Below, in pieces: positions 9,601 through 17,300 of a stretch of 27,962 nt of DNA. This stretch comes from Sodaliphilus sp050873765 (GTDB lineage Bacteria > Bacteroidota > Bacteroidia > Bacteroidales > Muribaculaceae), in NCBI GenBank assembly GCA_050873765.1, contig JBNMJK010000035.1, positions 1-27,962 of the forward strand, written 5' to 3'. The translations under genes and the position numbers were made by a program. The notes below the pieces were generated by a model. It searched no databases, was not told the DNA's origin, and saw nothing but the letters and a program-made list of their open reading frames with translations. How positions within the stretch are numbered: the stretch's first letter is position 1; each line of letters opens with the position of its first letter.

Positions 9601-9741
9601 GCTTCTGTGGTGAAGAGCGTTTACTACACCATTAATGGTGTGGCTCTTGGCACCAAGCGTCCTGCCGATGCTGGCGTTTACATCGTGAGAGATGTGATGA
9701 GCAACGGCAAGAGCGTGGCTCGGAAGATGGTGGTGAAGTGA
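3610..9741 (+). CDS. Giant secreted GLUG-repeat protein, first paralogue
   Basis: A secreted protein of 2043 residues, probably on the cell surface. It has a signal peptide (1-24, ending GQAQS), a charged Ala/Lys-rich segment to about 120, and a duplicated beta-rich region (about 125-385). Three modules then start at residues 392, 908 and 1348, each opening with a signature such as SGAGTEANPYLIKTKADL followed by ADID. Each module consists of GLUG-type repeats of about 20-27 residues (VGGVVG, then CYNTGDI), which normally build a right-handed beta-helix. Ig-like linkers lie at about 822-907, 1262-1347 and 1917-1988. The tail (1990-2043, YYTINGV, GVYIVRD, ARKMVVK) resembles Bacteroidales secreted-protein sorting tails, perhaps type IX. 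A 23-base identical stretch at 5962-5984 and 7300-7322 encodes QLTSGKAI at the end of modules 1 and 2. GLUG proteins are usually adhesins or substrate-binding surface proteins; the ligand is unknown. It is paralogous to the gene at 11341-17457. Confidence 0.93.
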   Translation: MTKTLLYSLLTLVMAFMAIPGQAQSFEQAAQQLKSSQQTATASVEASSSTQCDAEAVKEFEARIAEAKGEKPAGKASAAREVNARGEKAMNLLKQKFEPGIWQVANKKRARSAAKALSAMPEVLNAVEYDTKYTDGTTSVNGVVTIKKVDNTHAVLYNLWGLTDTLQCTYDLSAGTVAITPGQIYNHSTYGPIWACSMDLSQRVYSTTTPITGTIADDGTITLGAWGVMVVSGASKGGSFGIFSKSVFKPTNATISEVVYDGKSATNTDSVRTYPVYVSQPYDNELEIINFTGNGAVVKMRLNTDKSVSISPQLIFNNAMYGPFNCYPADWAKSKSAQKGYIKGSGTDTQITLGNYGVFCAAAQGTRALGVLSATIDFPKGTVTYPAPTVQDWSGDGSQASPYTITTASQLNAFAEDVNSGNDYKGKYVKLGADIDMSTSTKAYIPVGSTESTQFRGHFDGAGNAVKNLTIAVGAEPCQGLFGVTDTASVITNLKMVSPAITTAGSYTGTVAGKSAGTITNITVEGATIKATDYCAAGVVGYFNGPKLDNCVFTGAITGAGENAGIAGTVAGYAVASNLKAHGSITVIGVANSMWKSVGGVVGTTLPGKNCAALLTDSYSDMQITSKVPSPYIGGVIGEVLESTVQRCFNAGPISAMSETSGTTTKGAVGGVAGNIYGGNLYDCYNGNIVVNSASSNNVGGLIGYVSTPSYSISSTNPEKVWSRLSKVERCLNYGQVRNLATRNAMGVYGVVYRDSVFRDVYYDTQMQGLVAPDSVKRMELATAQLTSGKAIAGFSTSVWEFAEGQYPRLKNYAGTAAAHMSAAPIFFPKEDNVSKVRRTFKVSTQNSIYWKLYDGNTFSDETTGLKIQGDSVTVKNTYSNEVLVALSSTDKSQFKMYSLATINPSLFSGAGTEANPYLIKTKADLEALNEGISTYGQTFKGDFFKQVADIDATGFGGIGMGGNSARQLNATYDGGGHTIHNLNIDGLVYDEAGKADNKQSLVAVSLFGFVGENGTVKNLTMAADCSFKAYNYASGIAAVNYGKVINCKNYASCTTSYNYAAGVVALNQPDGLVEGCYNAGHILTGGSYASGIAAYSAGTVQYCQNDGYIEGDSIDASHKAHAQTNIAGIVANGGSTCVLRGNVNAGAIYGARNVGGIITSAPMKGTVQLNLNYGTVERYDLTNASRGAVLATAPSASYDVANNYYDAQIGHYGGAASSTVAGAVALTTKQLTSGKAIEGFDADRYDWTAGLYPVIKSVKDEPSVVANRKMVVTFADGQNADDVYTPAQLYKAADLQWTLAEGEHFTVADGALKPLLTEGNTSLRDTLVAKVGTYTKTIALRAMPNVFEGQGTAADPFQIKTKDDMLKLAKFTNTEAYPFNGRYFKVLNDIDFGTTTYECVGVDANSFNADFDGNGKAFINIINVADGTQSGRGLFGNVGPQGAVHDLTFKSGTITGYRNNGGIAGNVYGQVENCVNHATVYSSSSAAAGIAAYVKTGGSVVNCKNYGKIDSKGNYLAGIAYTVEKDALVEKCLNDTAMGPDTKKNYVAGIANFNSGVIRDCVNKGVISGMSQLAGIASASNGGDSILYCHNEGEIISTGSNVGGILGGGKKSVVPLVMMDCYNEAPITAKGYLGGVAGRLYEGSVLIDCYNTANIVSTTSNDVGGVAGKHQAGSGYVARMIRCYNTGDIVGNGQYVGGVVGDNDGESYYEDCYNTGKVANTGKYAAGFAGGMSGTAVNCYNTGDVEASDYGVGGFGGIGAGVVYNCFNLGNVTSTGAANKYGVAGGLWGYGRCQIYNSYNMGKVAGKGYVGGIAGGVFSDFTLVNVYNAGEIVSEAPQTCGNITPSKEEEVHLTNVYYDADVNKAQPASTVDAKATGLTTRELTLCSALASDTAFALVPGMYPTLRSQAQNEVANWFAAVPVVGEKESYDHVRSTFVVGTPAGTVWTCSANLAISDGKVTCSEEGEAWVTKQFGDFTRTYNLFVENPTGIDDVNADASVVKSVYYTINGVALGTKRPADAGVYIVRDVMSNGKSVARKMVVK

Positions 9742-9777
9742 CACCGGTGATTTAAGCTAACCCAAACTGAAAATAGG

Positions 9778-9815
9778 CGGGGAGTGGCCATGTGGAGCCA
9801 CTCCCCGTTTTTTTT
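9778..9815 (+). terminator. Rho-independent terminator of the first GLUG gene
   Basis: A perfect 11-base-pair stem, CGGGGAGTGGC (9778-9788) with GCCACTCCCCG (9797-9807), has an 8-base loop and is followed directly by eight T residues. It lies 37 bases after the stop codon. Confidence 0.93.
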
Positions 9816-9994
9816 GTGTGTGGCATTTGTTTTTTTCTGCTGCAGGGTGAAAATACCATCTGAAATACCACGATTTCCGCTTCCTTTATGCCGATATTTG
9901 CATCACGACAAATAAGCACTCAGGTGAGGGAGGGCAGATGAGGAGCTTTCACCTGCTTCTTTCACTTTACCGTGGATTCTCCTATGGAAAAACT
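9816..9994. other. Intergenic, no gene seen
   Basis: This is the left half of the 377-base gap between the first GLUG gene and the Fic gene. No coding frame with recognisable content was found. A GATATTTG at about 9893-9900 is one base away from a -7 box but has no gene behind it. The right half of the gap holds two hairpins described separately. Confidence 0.5.
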
Positions 9995-10022
9995 TTAGGA
10001 GCTGTGAAATCAGAGCCCCTAA
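9995..10022 (-). terminator. Possible terminator of the Fic gene
   Basis: An imperfect hairpin pairs 9995-10005 (TTAGGAGCTGT) with 10012-10022 (AGAGCCCCTAA), with two mismatches and a 6-base loop. Read leftwards on the minus strand it is followed within three bases by a run of five T. It lies about 100 bases past the Fic stop. The weak stem keeps confidence low. Confidence 0.35.
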
Positions 10023-10052
10023 TGATGGATTGAAAAAATGAGGTATTAGCTC

Positions 10053-10100
10053 AGAATGGCGTGTGAGTGGTGTGTGACACCGCACCTCACACGCCATTCT
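10053..10100. repeat. Perfect 15-bp inverted repeat downstream of the Fic gene
   Basis: AGAATGGCGTGTGAG at 10053-10067 is perfectly matched by CTCACACGCCATTCT at 10086-10100. The 18-base centre contains a second small stem (GGTGT with ACACC). The structure begins 18 bases past the Fic stop codon and would form a strong hairpin in its transcript, protecting the 3' end or helping termination. Neither side has a classic uninterrupted T run. The symmetry would also suit a protein-binding site or a remnant of a small mobile element. Confidence 0.85.
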
Positions 10101-10118
10101 TGTTTGTTTGAACAGAAA

Positions 10119-11006
10119 CTAATACTTGATTTTGAAATAGCTGAGAAGCGCTTTATAGTGGTCTTGCGCAGTGAGGCAAGTGTCTGTGAGATAGCCAGTG
10201 ATGCGCGGCCACTCGTGCAGTCCCCGGTAGTAAAACATTTTGAGCTCGTCGGTGATGATGAATGGCACGATATTCCAGCGCAGACATTCCTTAAACATAA
10301 TTAATCTGCCCACACGCCCGTTGCCGTCTTGGAATGGGTGAATTAACTCGAAACGTTGGTGAAAGTCAAGGATATCCGTAAATTCCACTTGTTTTTTTGA
10401 GCGGTACTCTTTAAGTAATGCCCTAATGGCACGACTCACTTTTTTCGGCTCAACCGTTTCTATACCGCCTACTTCGTTAGGCAGTCGTTTGTACTCCCCA
10501 ACCGCAAACCAGCTCTTGACCGCATCGGAGGTGCCCGATTTCAAGAGTAGGTGTATGTGCTTGATAAGACTTTCTGTAAGAGGTTCTGTAGCGCGGTCAA
10601 TGATTAAATCAATGCAGCGAAAGTGGTTGGTGGTTTTGATGATGTCGTCCACCTTGATGCTTGCATCGGAAACGCCGATAGTATTGGTTTCGAATATATA
10701 CCGCGTTTGCTCTTTTGTCAGTCGGCTTCCCTCTATGTGGTTAGAATTATAAGTGAGGTCGATCTGTGTGCGATGATATATTCCCCCCTTTGTTTTAGCC
10801 TCTTTCTGCTCTTTAAGGGCCTTTAGCAATGCAGAAATATGAAGCCGGGCATTTTTGCGGCCAGGCAATGGGGCATCAGCGGGAATACTCCATGTTTTTC
10901 CTATAACTACAGCTCCAGGCAGTTTGCCTTGGGCGCAATAGTTACGCACTGTTCGCTCGGCCACACCTCGTGAGCGAGCATATTCTTTTACAGAAATAAA
11001 GTCCAT
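10119..11006 (-). CDS. Fic family protein (probable AMP transferase) with N-terminal HTH
   Basis: A protein of 295 residues from the chosen start. The Fic core motif HPFQDGNGRVGR is intact at residues 223-234: catalytic His223, Asp227 for the metal, Asn229, and Arg231/Arg234 for ATP phosphates. Such proteins usually transfer AMP from ATP to a hydroxyl of a target protein. An inhibitory motif SNHIEG (88-93, matching S/TxxxE-G/N) lies before the core, marking an auto-inhibited class II Fic in which the Glu blocks ATP binding. Residues 1 to about 45 (FISVKEYARSRGVAERTVRNYCAQGKLPG) form an excisionase- or MerR-like helix-turn-helix, so the protein may bind DNA. The frame opens 21 codons further upstream, but the promoter box at 11039-11046 lies inside that extension, favouring the ATG at 11006. 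No antitoxin gene is next to it, as expected when inhibition is built in. The target is unknown. Confidence 0.93.
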   Translation of the reverse strand: MDFISVKEYARSRGVAERTVRNYCAQGKLPGAVVIGKTWSIPADAPLPGRKNARLHISALLKALKEQKEAKTKGGIYHRTQIDLTYNSNHIEGSRLTKEQTRYIFETNTIGVSDASIKVDDIIKTTNHFRCIDLIIDRATEPLTESLIKHIHLLLKSGTSDAVKSWFAVGEYKRLPNEVGGIETVEPKKVSRAIRALLKEYRSKKQVEFTDILDFHQRFELIHPFQDGNGRVGRLIMFKECLRWNIVPFIITDELKMFYYRGLHEWPRITGYLTDTCLTAQDHYKALLSYFKIKY

Positions 11007-11012
11007 ATCTTT

Positions 11013-11021
11013 CGGCAAGAA
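11013..11021. promoter_or_regulatory. Third operator half-site near the Fic gene start
   Basis: CGGCAAGAA here is an exact copy of the right half of the palindrome at 11051-11072. It is 51 bases away and lies between the predicted transcription start and the ATG, which places it where a repressor could block initiation. Confidence 0.45.
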
Positions 11022-11038
11022 ATTTAAAGAATCACACG

Positions 11039-11069
11039 CAAAGTTATGTTTTCTTGCCGGTATCGGCAA
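11039..11069 (-). promoter_or_regulatory. Promoter of the Fic gene
   Basis: On the minus strand a TTG (11069-11067) and TAACTTTG (11046-11039) are separated by 20 bases, which fits the Bacteroidota -33/-7 pattern. The predicted start near 11033 gives a leader of about 25 bases to the ATG at 11006. Confidence 0.65.
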
Positions 11070-11072
11070 GAA
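11051..11072. promoter_or_regulatory. Palindromic operator candidate in the Fic promoter
   Basis: TTCTTGCCG (11051-11059) and CGGCAAGAA (11064-11072) form a perfect 9-bp inverted repeat around GTAT. It lies between, and overlaps, the -33 and -7 elements of the Fic gene, the place for a repressor that excludes RNA polymerase. The Fic protein itself carries a helix-turn-helix, so self-regulation is the simplest reading. Confidence 0.6.
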
Positions 11073-11230
11073 AGTGGCCTGTTTTTATCGGTTTTTGTTG
11101 GTTTTATGCCGCATTTGTGCCTTATGAGCCGTTTTTGTTGGAGTGAATGGGAGTGGAAATTTATTCATTCGGGTGAAATGTAAAATTTTTAATAAAATGA
11201 GCGAAGTGATTAATATTTTATGAAAAACTA
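11073..11230. other. AT-rich intergenic stretch before the second GLUG gene
   Basis: This is part of the 334-base gap between the divergent Fic and GLUG genes. It contains an 11-base direct repeat GTTTTTGTTGG at 11091-11101 and 11131-11141 (40 bases apart) but no coding frame worth reporting. The spacing of about four helical turns would suit a dimeric DNA-binding protein, but nothing else supports that. Confidence 0.4.
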
Positions 11231-11259
11231 TTGATAATTCTTAAAAATTTGTATATTTG
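11231..11259 (+). promoter_or_regulatory. Promoter of the second GLUG-repeat gene
   Basis: A TTG at 11231-11233 and TATATTTG at 11252-11259 are separated by 18 bases, close to the Bacteroidota -33/-7 spacing. The box is followed by CAGT, as at the first GLUG gene. The leader is about 75 bases long, the same as at the paralogue. Confidence 0.7.
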
Positions 11260-11340
11260 CAGTGTGAAACATTTCTGATTGTATTTTTTATTAAGGGAAA
11301 TTAAACAATCATATTTATTAATCCAAACAAAGTTCAAGCT

Positions 11341-14300
11341 ATGAGTAAGAAGTTACTTTTCTTATTGTGTATGGCGTGTGTAACATACGCCAGCTATGCT
11401 TTTGCTCAAGAAGCGCCGGCTAAATCGGCTGAGGTCACCTTCACCAGTGGCCCTCTTGCGCTGACACCTCCATCGGAGCGTGCCACCACGCTGACGCTTG
11501 ACCGGAGCAAGACTTTCAAGGCAGGGACTGTGGCAAAGGCCGAGCAAAGCGTGAGGCCATGGCGCGCACCCCGAAAGGCCGCTGGAGCCACAATAGCTTC
11601 GCTTGTGGGCAAGAAGACGCTGATGCCAAAGCGCACCTCCGGGCTTCTGCCTGCCTATGAAGTGACGGTGACAAAAACGGCTGCCGACAGTGTGACAATC
11701 TCACCTTTCATGTTCACCGACATAGCCCTCAAGGCTAAAGTGGACGAGACCACAGGCGAACTAACATTCCCGGTGCAGACCGTGGCTGAAATCGACGGCA
11801 ATACGGTGCAACTGTGCAAGTTCGACCCAAGGACAGGCGTTTACAGCCCTACTGAAGGCGTGAAAGCAACAATAGCCGATGGCGGAATCTTCATAGAAGA
11901 CGCTTTCGGCTTTTTTGTTACCGCAGGCCCCAGCAAAGGCTCCTACCTCACTAATAGCCTTGTGAAATATGCGGTGGTGGTCACTCCCAACACCAGCATC
12001 GAGAACAAAAAGGTGACTTATGGTGGCGACGGCTCTATGACCACCGCCAACCGCACCGTCACCAGTGAGAGCACAGGCGGCTACGTTTACCAAGTGTCGG
12101 GCAACAAGGCCCGCGTGCTGCATCTGCCTGCTGCCTCATTGGGCTATACCGATCTGCTGCTCACCCTCAATGCCGACGGCACCGTGAGCATCGACCCTCA
12201 GACACTCTACACCGTGAATACTTACGGCGACGTGAACTGCTACTCATTCACAGAAACGGCCGACGCCAATGGCTCCATCAAGGTGTCGGCACAGGTGCTC
12301 AGTCCGTTGAGCGCCACTTACTCATCGGGTAAAATATCGTGGAACAAGTGGCTTCAGGCCGCCTATGGCACCTATAAAGTGATTATGGCCATGTACGATG
12401 GCACGAGCATCACCACCACGGCAAATTTGACGTTCCCGGCAAAACCGGCGTTGAATTTCGAAGGCGAGGGCACTGCCGAGAATCCTTACCTGCTGAAGAC
12501 ACCGCAAGATTTGGCCACGCTGTCGTATCTTGCCGTCAATGATGCCAGTGTGCGCAGTGCAGCTTCCACCAAGGTGAATGATGTGACCTATCGTGGCGTG
12601 TTTGCCGGCAAGCACTTCAAGTTGGCTGCCGACATCGACATGGCAAGCACAAAGGACGCATTTACTCCAATCGGCAACACATCTTATGTGTTCGACGGTG
12701 TGCTTGACGGTGATGGACACACCATCAGCAACTTCTCCATCGAGAACTACGCCTACGACTATTGCGGTCTGTTCGCGGAAATCGGTGTTAATGCCGAGGT
12801 GAAAAACCTGAAGATGGACGGTGCCTATGTGTCGTCGCTCGGCTACAACGTGGGCGCATTGGCAGGCCGCAGCTTTGGCAAAATTGATCAAGTGACCTTG
12901 ACCAACCCCCGAATCCTTGCCACAGAAGGCTACAACGTGGGTGCAGTGGCAGGCCGCTCTTATGGTCCGGTAAGTAATGTGACTGTGGACAAAGCGTATG
13001 TGCGTTCGCTCGGCTACAGCGGCGCAGTGGTGGGTGCTGAGTATGGAAGCATCATCAATGCCCATGCCACAGGCACCGTGTATGGCACCGGCAAACAGGT
13101 GTTTGTGGGCGGTATTGCTGGCTTGGTCAGCAAAGTGTCGGCAAGCGACCCCGATGCCTCAATAGACGGCTGCTCTTTCTCTGGCAGCGTGTATGGCACC
13201 AACAGCGAGGTGGCAGTAGGTGGCCTGGTGGGCACATTTGGCAATGGCTCCATCACCAATAGCGCATCTTCAGCCACAGTGATGGGTTTGGCGGCCTCGG
13301 CATGCTATGTGGGCGGTCTGGCAGGCTCACTCTATCATTCCACCGTGAACAACTGCTACAGCACAGGATATGTGAGCAACCCCAACACGCCACACTGTGG
13401 CGGCCTGGTGGGCAAGAGCTCAGAATACAACACTTCGTCGGGTGGCAGCGTGATCACCAACAGCTACGCTTCGGGTATGCTGGTGACTGGCTCCACTTCA
13501 AGCACACGCGGCCTGGTGGGCACGCCCACCTATATCACCATAGGAGCAGGCTGCTACTATGATGCTCAAATCGCCGGCTTGGAGGCCGACAACGCCAAGA
13601 GCACAGCCGACCTCACTTCCGGCACCGCACCTGAGGGCTTCTCTGCCGATGTGTGGACCGCCGAGACTGGCGTGTATCCCACTTTGAAATCGCTCCCTGC
13701 CGACTTTAAGGCAGCTTCTTCTGCCGCACTTACTCTGGCGGCAACCGACAACGTGAACCAGGTGAAAAACAACTTCACCTACAGCACTGCCCACGATGTG
13801 GTGTGGAATGGCGTGAAAAACAACCAGTACACCACCGATGGCGGCTATGCCTATAAGTTGAAAGACGGCGTGGGCGAACTGACTTGGGAACAGCATACCG
13901 ACACCGTGTTTGTGAGCAAGGGCAATGTGCGCAAATATGTGATTCTGAACATTGCGCCAATGCCATTCTCCGGTGAGGGCACTGCCGAGAATCCCTGGAT
14001 TATCCGCACCAAGAAAGATCTTCAGGACCTTTCACACATCTCCAATGCAGCCACCATCAACTTTGAGGGTAAATACCTCAAACAGGTGGCCGACATCGAC
14101 TGCGAGGGCGACACCATCGTGCCTATCTGTAAAGACCCTTACGCAAAATTCACCTTCCTCGGCACCTACGATGGCGGTGGCTACACCATCGACAATATGG
14201 TGGTGAGCAGCGTGGCGTTCTACGATGCTTCATCATCGACCCCTGGCAATGTGAACCCCAGGAGCGACGACAGCTACAACTACGCAGGCCTCTTTGCCAA

Positions 14301-17300
14301 CGTGGGCGAAAAGGGCGTGGTGAAGAATGTGAATATCGGCAAGAACTGCTTGATGAGCGGCTTCACCTATGGTGGTGCCGTGGCTGGCTCTAATGCCGGA
14401 TTGATTGAAAACTGCGCCAACTATGGCACCGTGAAGGTTTATTTCTCTGAAGCAGGTGGCATTGTGGGCGACTTGAAGGCCAAAGGCATTGTGCGCCAGT
14501 GCTTCAATGGCGGTAATGTGTATGCCGGCTACACCTACGCTGGCGGTATTGCCGGCAAGAGCACATCGGGCACAATCGAAAATTGCCAGAATGCCGGTGA
14601 GGTGGCGGCTACGTTCCTCAATCCTTACCAGGCTGAAGGCAAGCAATATGGCGCTGGCGGCATTGTGGGTAGCGCCGTGTCGGGCACTAAAATGGTGAAT
14701 GTGCTCAATTCTGGCAAGGTGTACTCGTATAAGCAGGCTGGCGGCATTGCCGGCTCGATGACGGGCACCGCAGCCATTCCTACCAAGATTACCAACGGCG
14801 TGAATTATGGTGTGGTGGAAAGCTCTGCCGAAGCCTCAACAGGTGGCGCTCTGGTGGGCGTGAACACGTTAGGCACCTTTGAAAATGCGCTCTACGATAA
14901 GCAGATTCAGAAAGTGGGCGCTGTGGGCCTTGCTAACTCGGCTGGCACATCGGGACTGACCTCTGCCGCGCTTGCATCTGCAAAAGTGGCACTGCCCGAT
15001 GAGGTGTGGACGAAGGCCGACGGCAAGTATCCAACACTCACGTTTGCCAAAGATTTTGCGCTTGCCCAGCTTCATGCCAATGCGGTGGTGAAATTTGCCG
15101 AAGGCAATTGCGCCGCCTACATGGCAGCCCCTGCTCAGCTCTGCAACACCGCTGCGGTGAACTGGAGCGTGAAGCAAGGCACTCATTTCAGTGTGGCTGA
15201 CGAGCAACTGAATGTGACCGTTCCGGCTGAAGGCGCGTCGAGCGATGTGCTGGTGGCCAAGGCTGGTGATTATGTGCGCGAGTTGCCATTGACCACACTC
15301 AACAGTAAGATTCTTGAAGGTGAAGGTACGGAAGCCGTTCCTTACCTCATCGGCAGCGTGGCCGACTGGAAGAAGGTGAGCGATTTCATGGTGAACACGG
15401 GCTTCGACTTTGCAGAAGCATACTTCAAACTCACCGCCAATCTTGATTTCGCCGGCGAGTCGTTCTCTCCAATAGCTCGTGGCGGAGGCATCTTCCAAGG
15501 CAATTTCGATGGCGATGGACACTCTGTGAACAATGTGACTGTGAACGCCACTGAAAAAACGGATGCGAATTATGGACTGTTTGGCATTGTGGGCGCTGAA
15601 GGATGCGTGCACGATTTGATTGTGGGCAAGGACTGTCAGTTTAATGCCTACACCTCTGTGGGCGCTGTGGCTGGTAGCCTGTATGGCTCTATCTATAACA
15701 CCAACAACTATGCGCAGGTCACTGCCACTGGCACTATCTCGGCTGGCGGTATAGCTGGCACAGCCTACGAGGGCAGCCAGATTAAGCGCTGTGCCAACCA
15801 TGGCAAGGTGGCCGCCAAGACCACCAACGCTGGCGGTATATTCGGCGCATCGGCACCATCTTCATGTGTGGCTGTGGACAGCTGCTACAATTATGGCGAG
15901 GTGACCGCCACCACTCAATATGCTGGTGGCGTGGCAGGCAACGCATCGGTTTACGCCACGCATTGCGCCAACTATGGCAAGGTGACCGCCGTCACTAACT
16001 ATGCCGGTGGTATCATTGGCGACGCGCTGCTCCCCTCTGGCGTGAGCTACAGCCACAACGAGGGCGAGGTGACCGCCAAGGCCTACGCAGCAGGTGTGGT
16101 GGCCTTGAACGTGGCACACAACAATCAAACTCCATTTGTGATCGACAGTTGCTACAACGCTGGCGCTGTGCAGGCCACTTCCACTACAGGCTATGCGGCC
16201 GGTGTGGCTGGCAATATGATGGCTGGTACTCGTATTTCAAACTGCTACAACGCACATGAAATCAATAGCGTAGGCTCGTATGTGGGTGGTGTGGTTTCGA
16301 AGTTGGTGAGCACCGCTTCGGTTCACTCCGCTATCACCGATTGCCACAACGACGTGCCCGTGACCGGCAATATGCATGTGGGCGGTATTGTGGGCAACGC
16401 CACCGTCACCGGCAACGACTCTACCTATGTGGCTCGCTGCTACAATCTTGGCGCTATCACGTCTACCAACGCAAGCAACGCCTTCGTGGGCGGTGTGGCT
16501 GGCTCGCTCAAGGCATTCACGGAAGACTGCTATAACGCTGGTGATGTGAAAGGCTCAGGCAAGAATGTGGGCGGCATTGCAGGCTACAACGGCAGCCAGT
16601 CGAAGGAAATGCACCGCTGCTTCAATGTGGGCGATGTGACTGGCGGCAGCACCGATGTGGGTGGTATAGCAGGCGCAGGACGCTTCAAAATCTACGACAG
16701 CTACAACTTTGGCACCGTCACCGGTAAAGATAATGTGGGCGGTATTCTTGCTCAGCCCTACACGGGGCAGGCTGCCTCGTTTGCCGCAACAGTGACCAAC
16801 TGCTACAACGCCGGAAAGATTGTGTCGGGGGGCAGCAATGTCAGCACCATTGCCGCCGCTTATCCCGGTGGACGCTTGTATTACAGCGTGGTGAACGCTT
16901 ATGCCGACACCACTGTGAACGCCCTTACGGCCTACGACCTCAGCAGCGAGTTTGGCAAGCCTATCGGCAAGAGCACGCGCGAGATGTTCACTCAAGACGG
17001 CATCAGCGACGAGTTTGAGTTGCAGCCAGCCTGCTATCCGTCGCTCAAGGGTTTTGCCGAGAACCCCTACAACAACTTCTTTGTGGCTTCGGTTCTCTTG
17101 GCCGATGGCGACACGTTTGAGTATGTGACCAAGCCTATCACCATTGGTGCGATAGATGGCGTGGAATGGAGCGTATCTGACAACCTCGGCATCTACAATG
17201 GGCAGGTTTACGCGAAGGCTGCTGGTCCTGCCACTATCACCAAGACCGCCGGACGCTTCAGCCGCACCTACGACATTGTGGTGGCTGAAGCTACAGGTGT

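Noticed and set aside
10053..10100. The inverted repeat as ends of an insertion sequence
   Set aside because: The arms are only 18 bases apart, with no transposase and no obvious target duplication.
11007..11069. A longer Fic start adding 21 residues
   Set aside because: This stretch contains the likely promoter and half of the operator palindrome, and the helix-turn-helix starts directly after the ATG at 11006.
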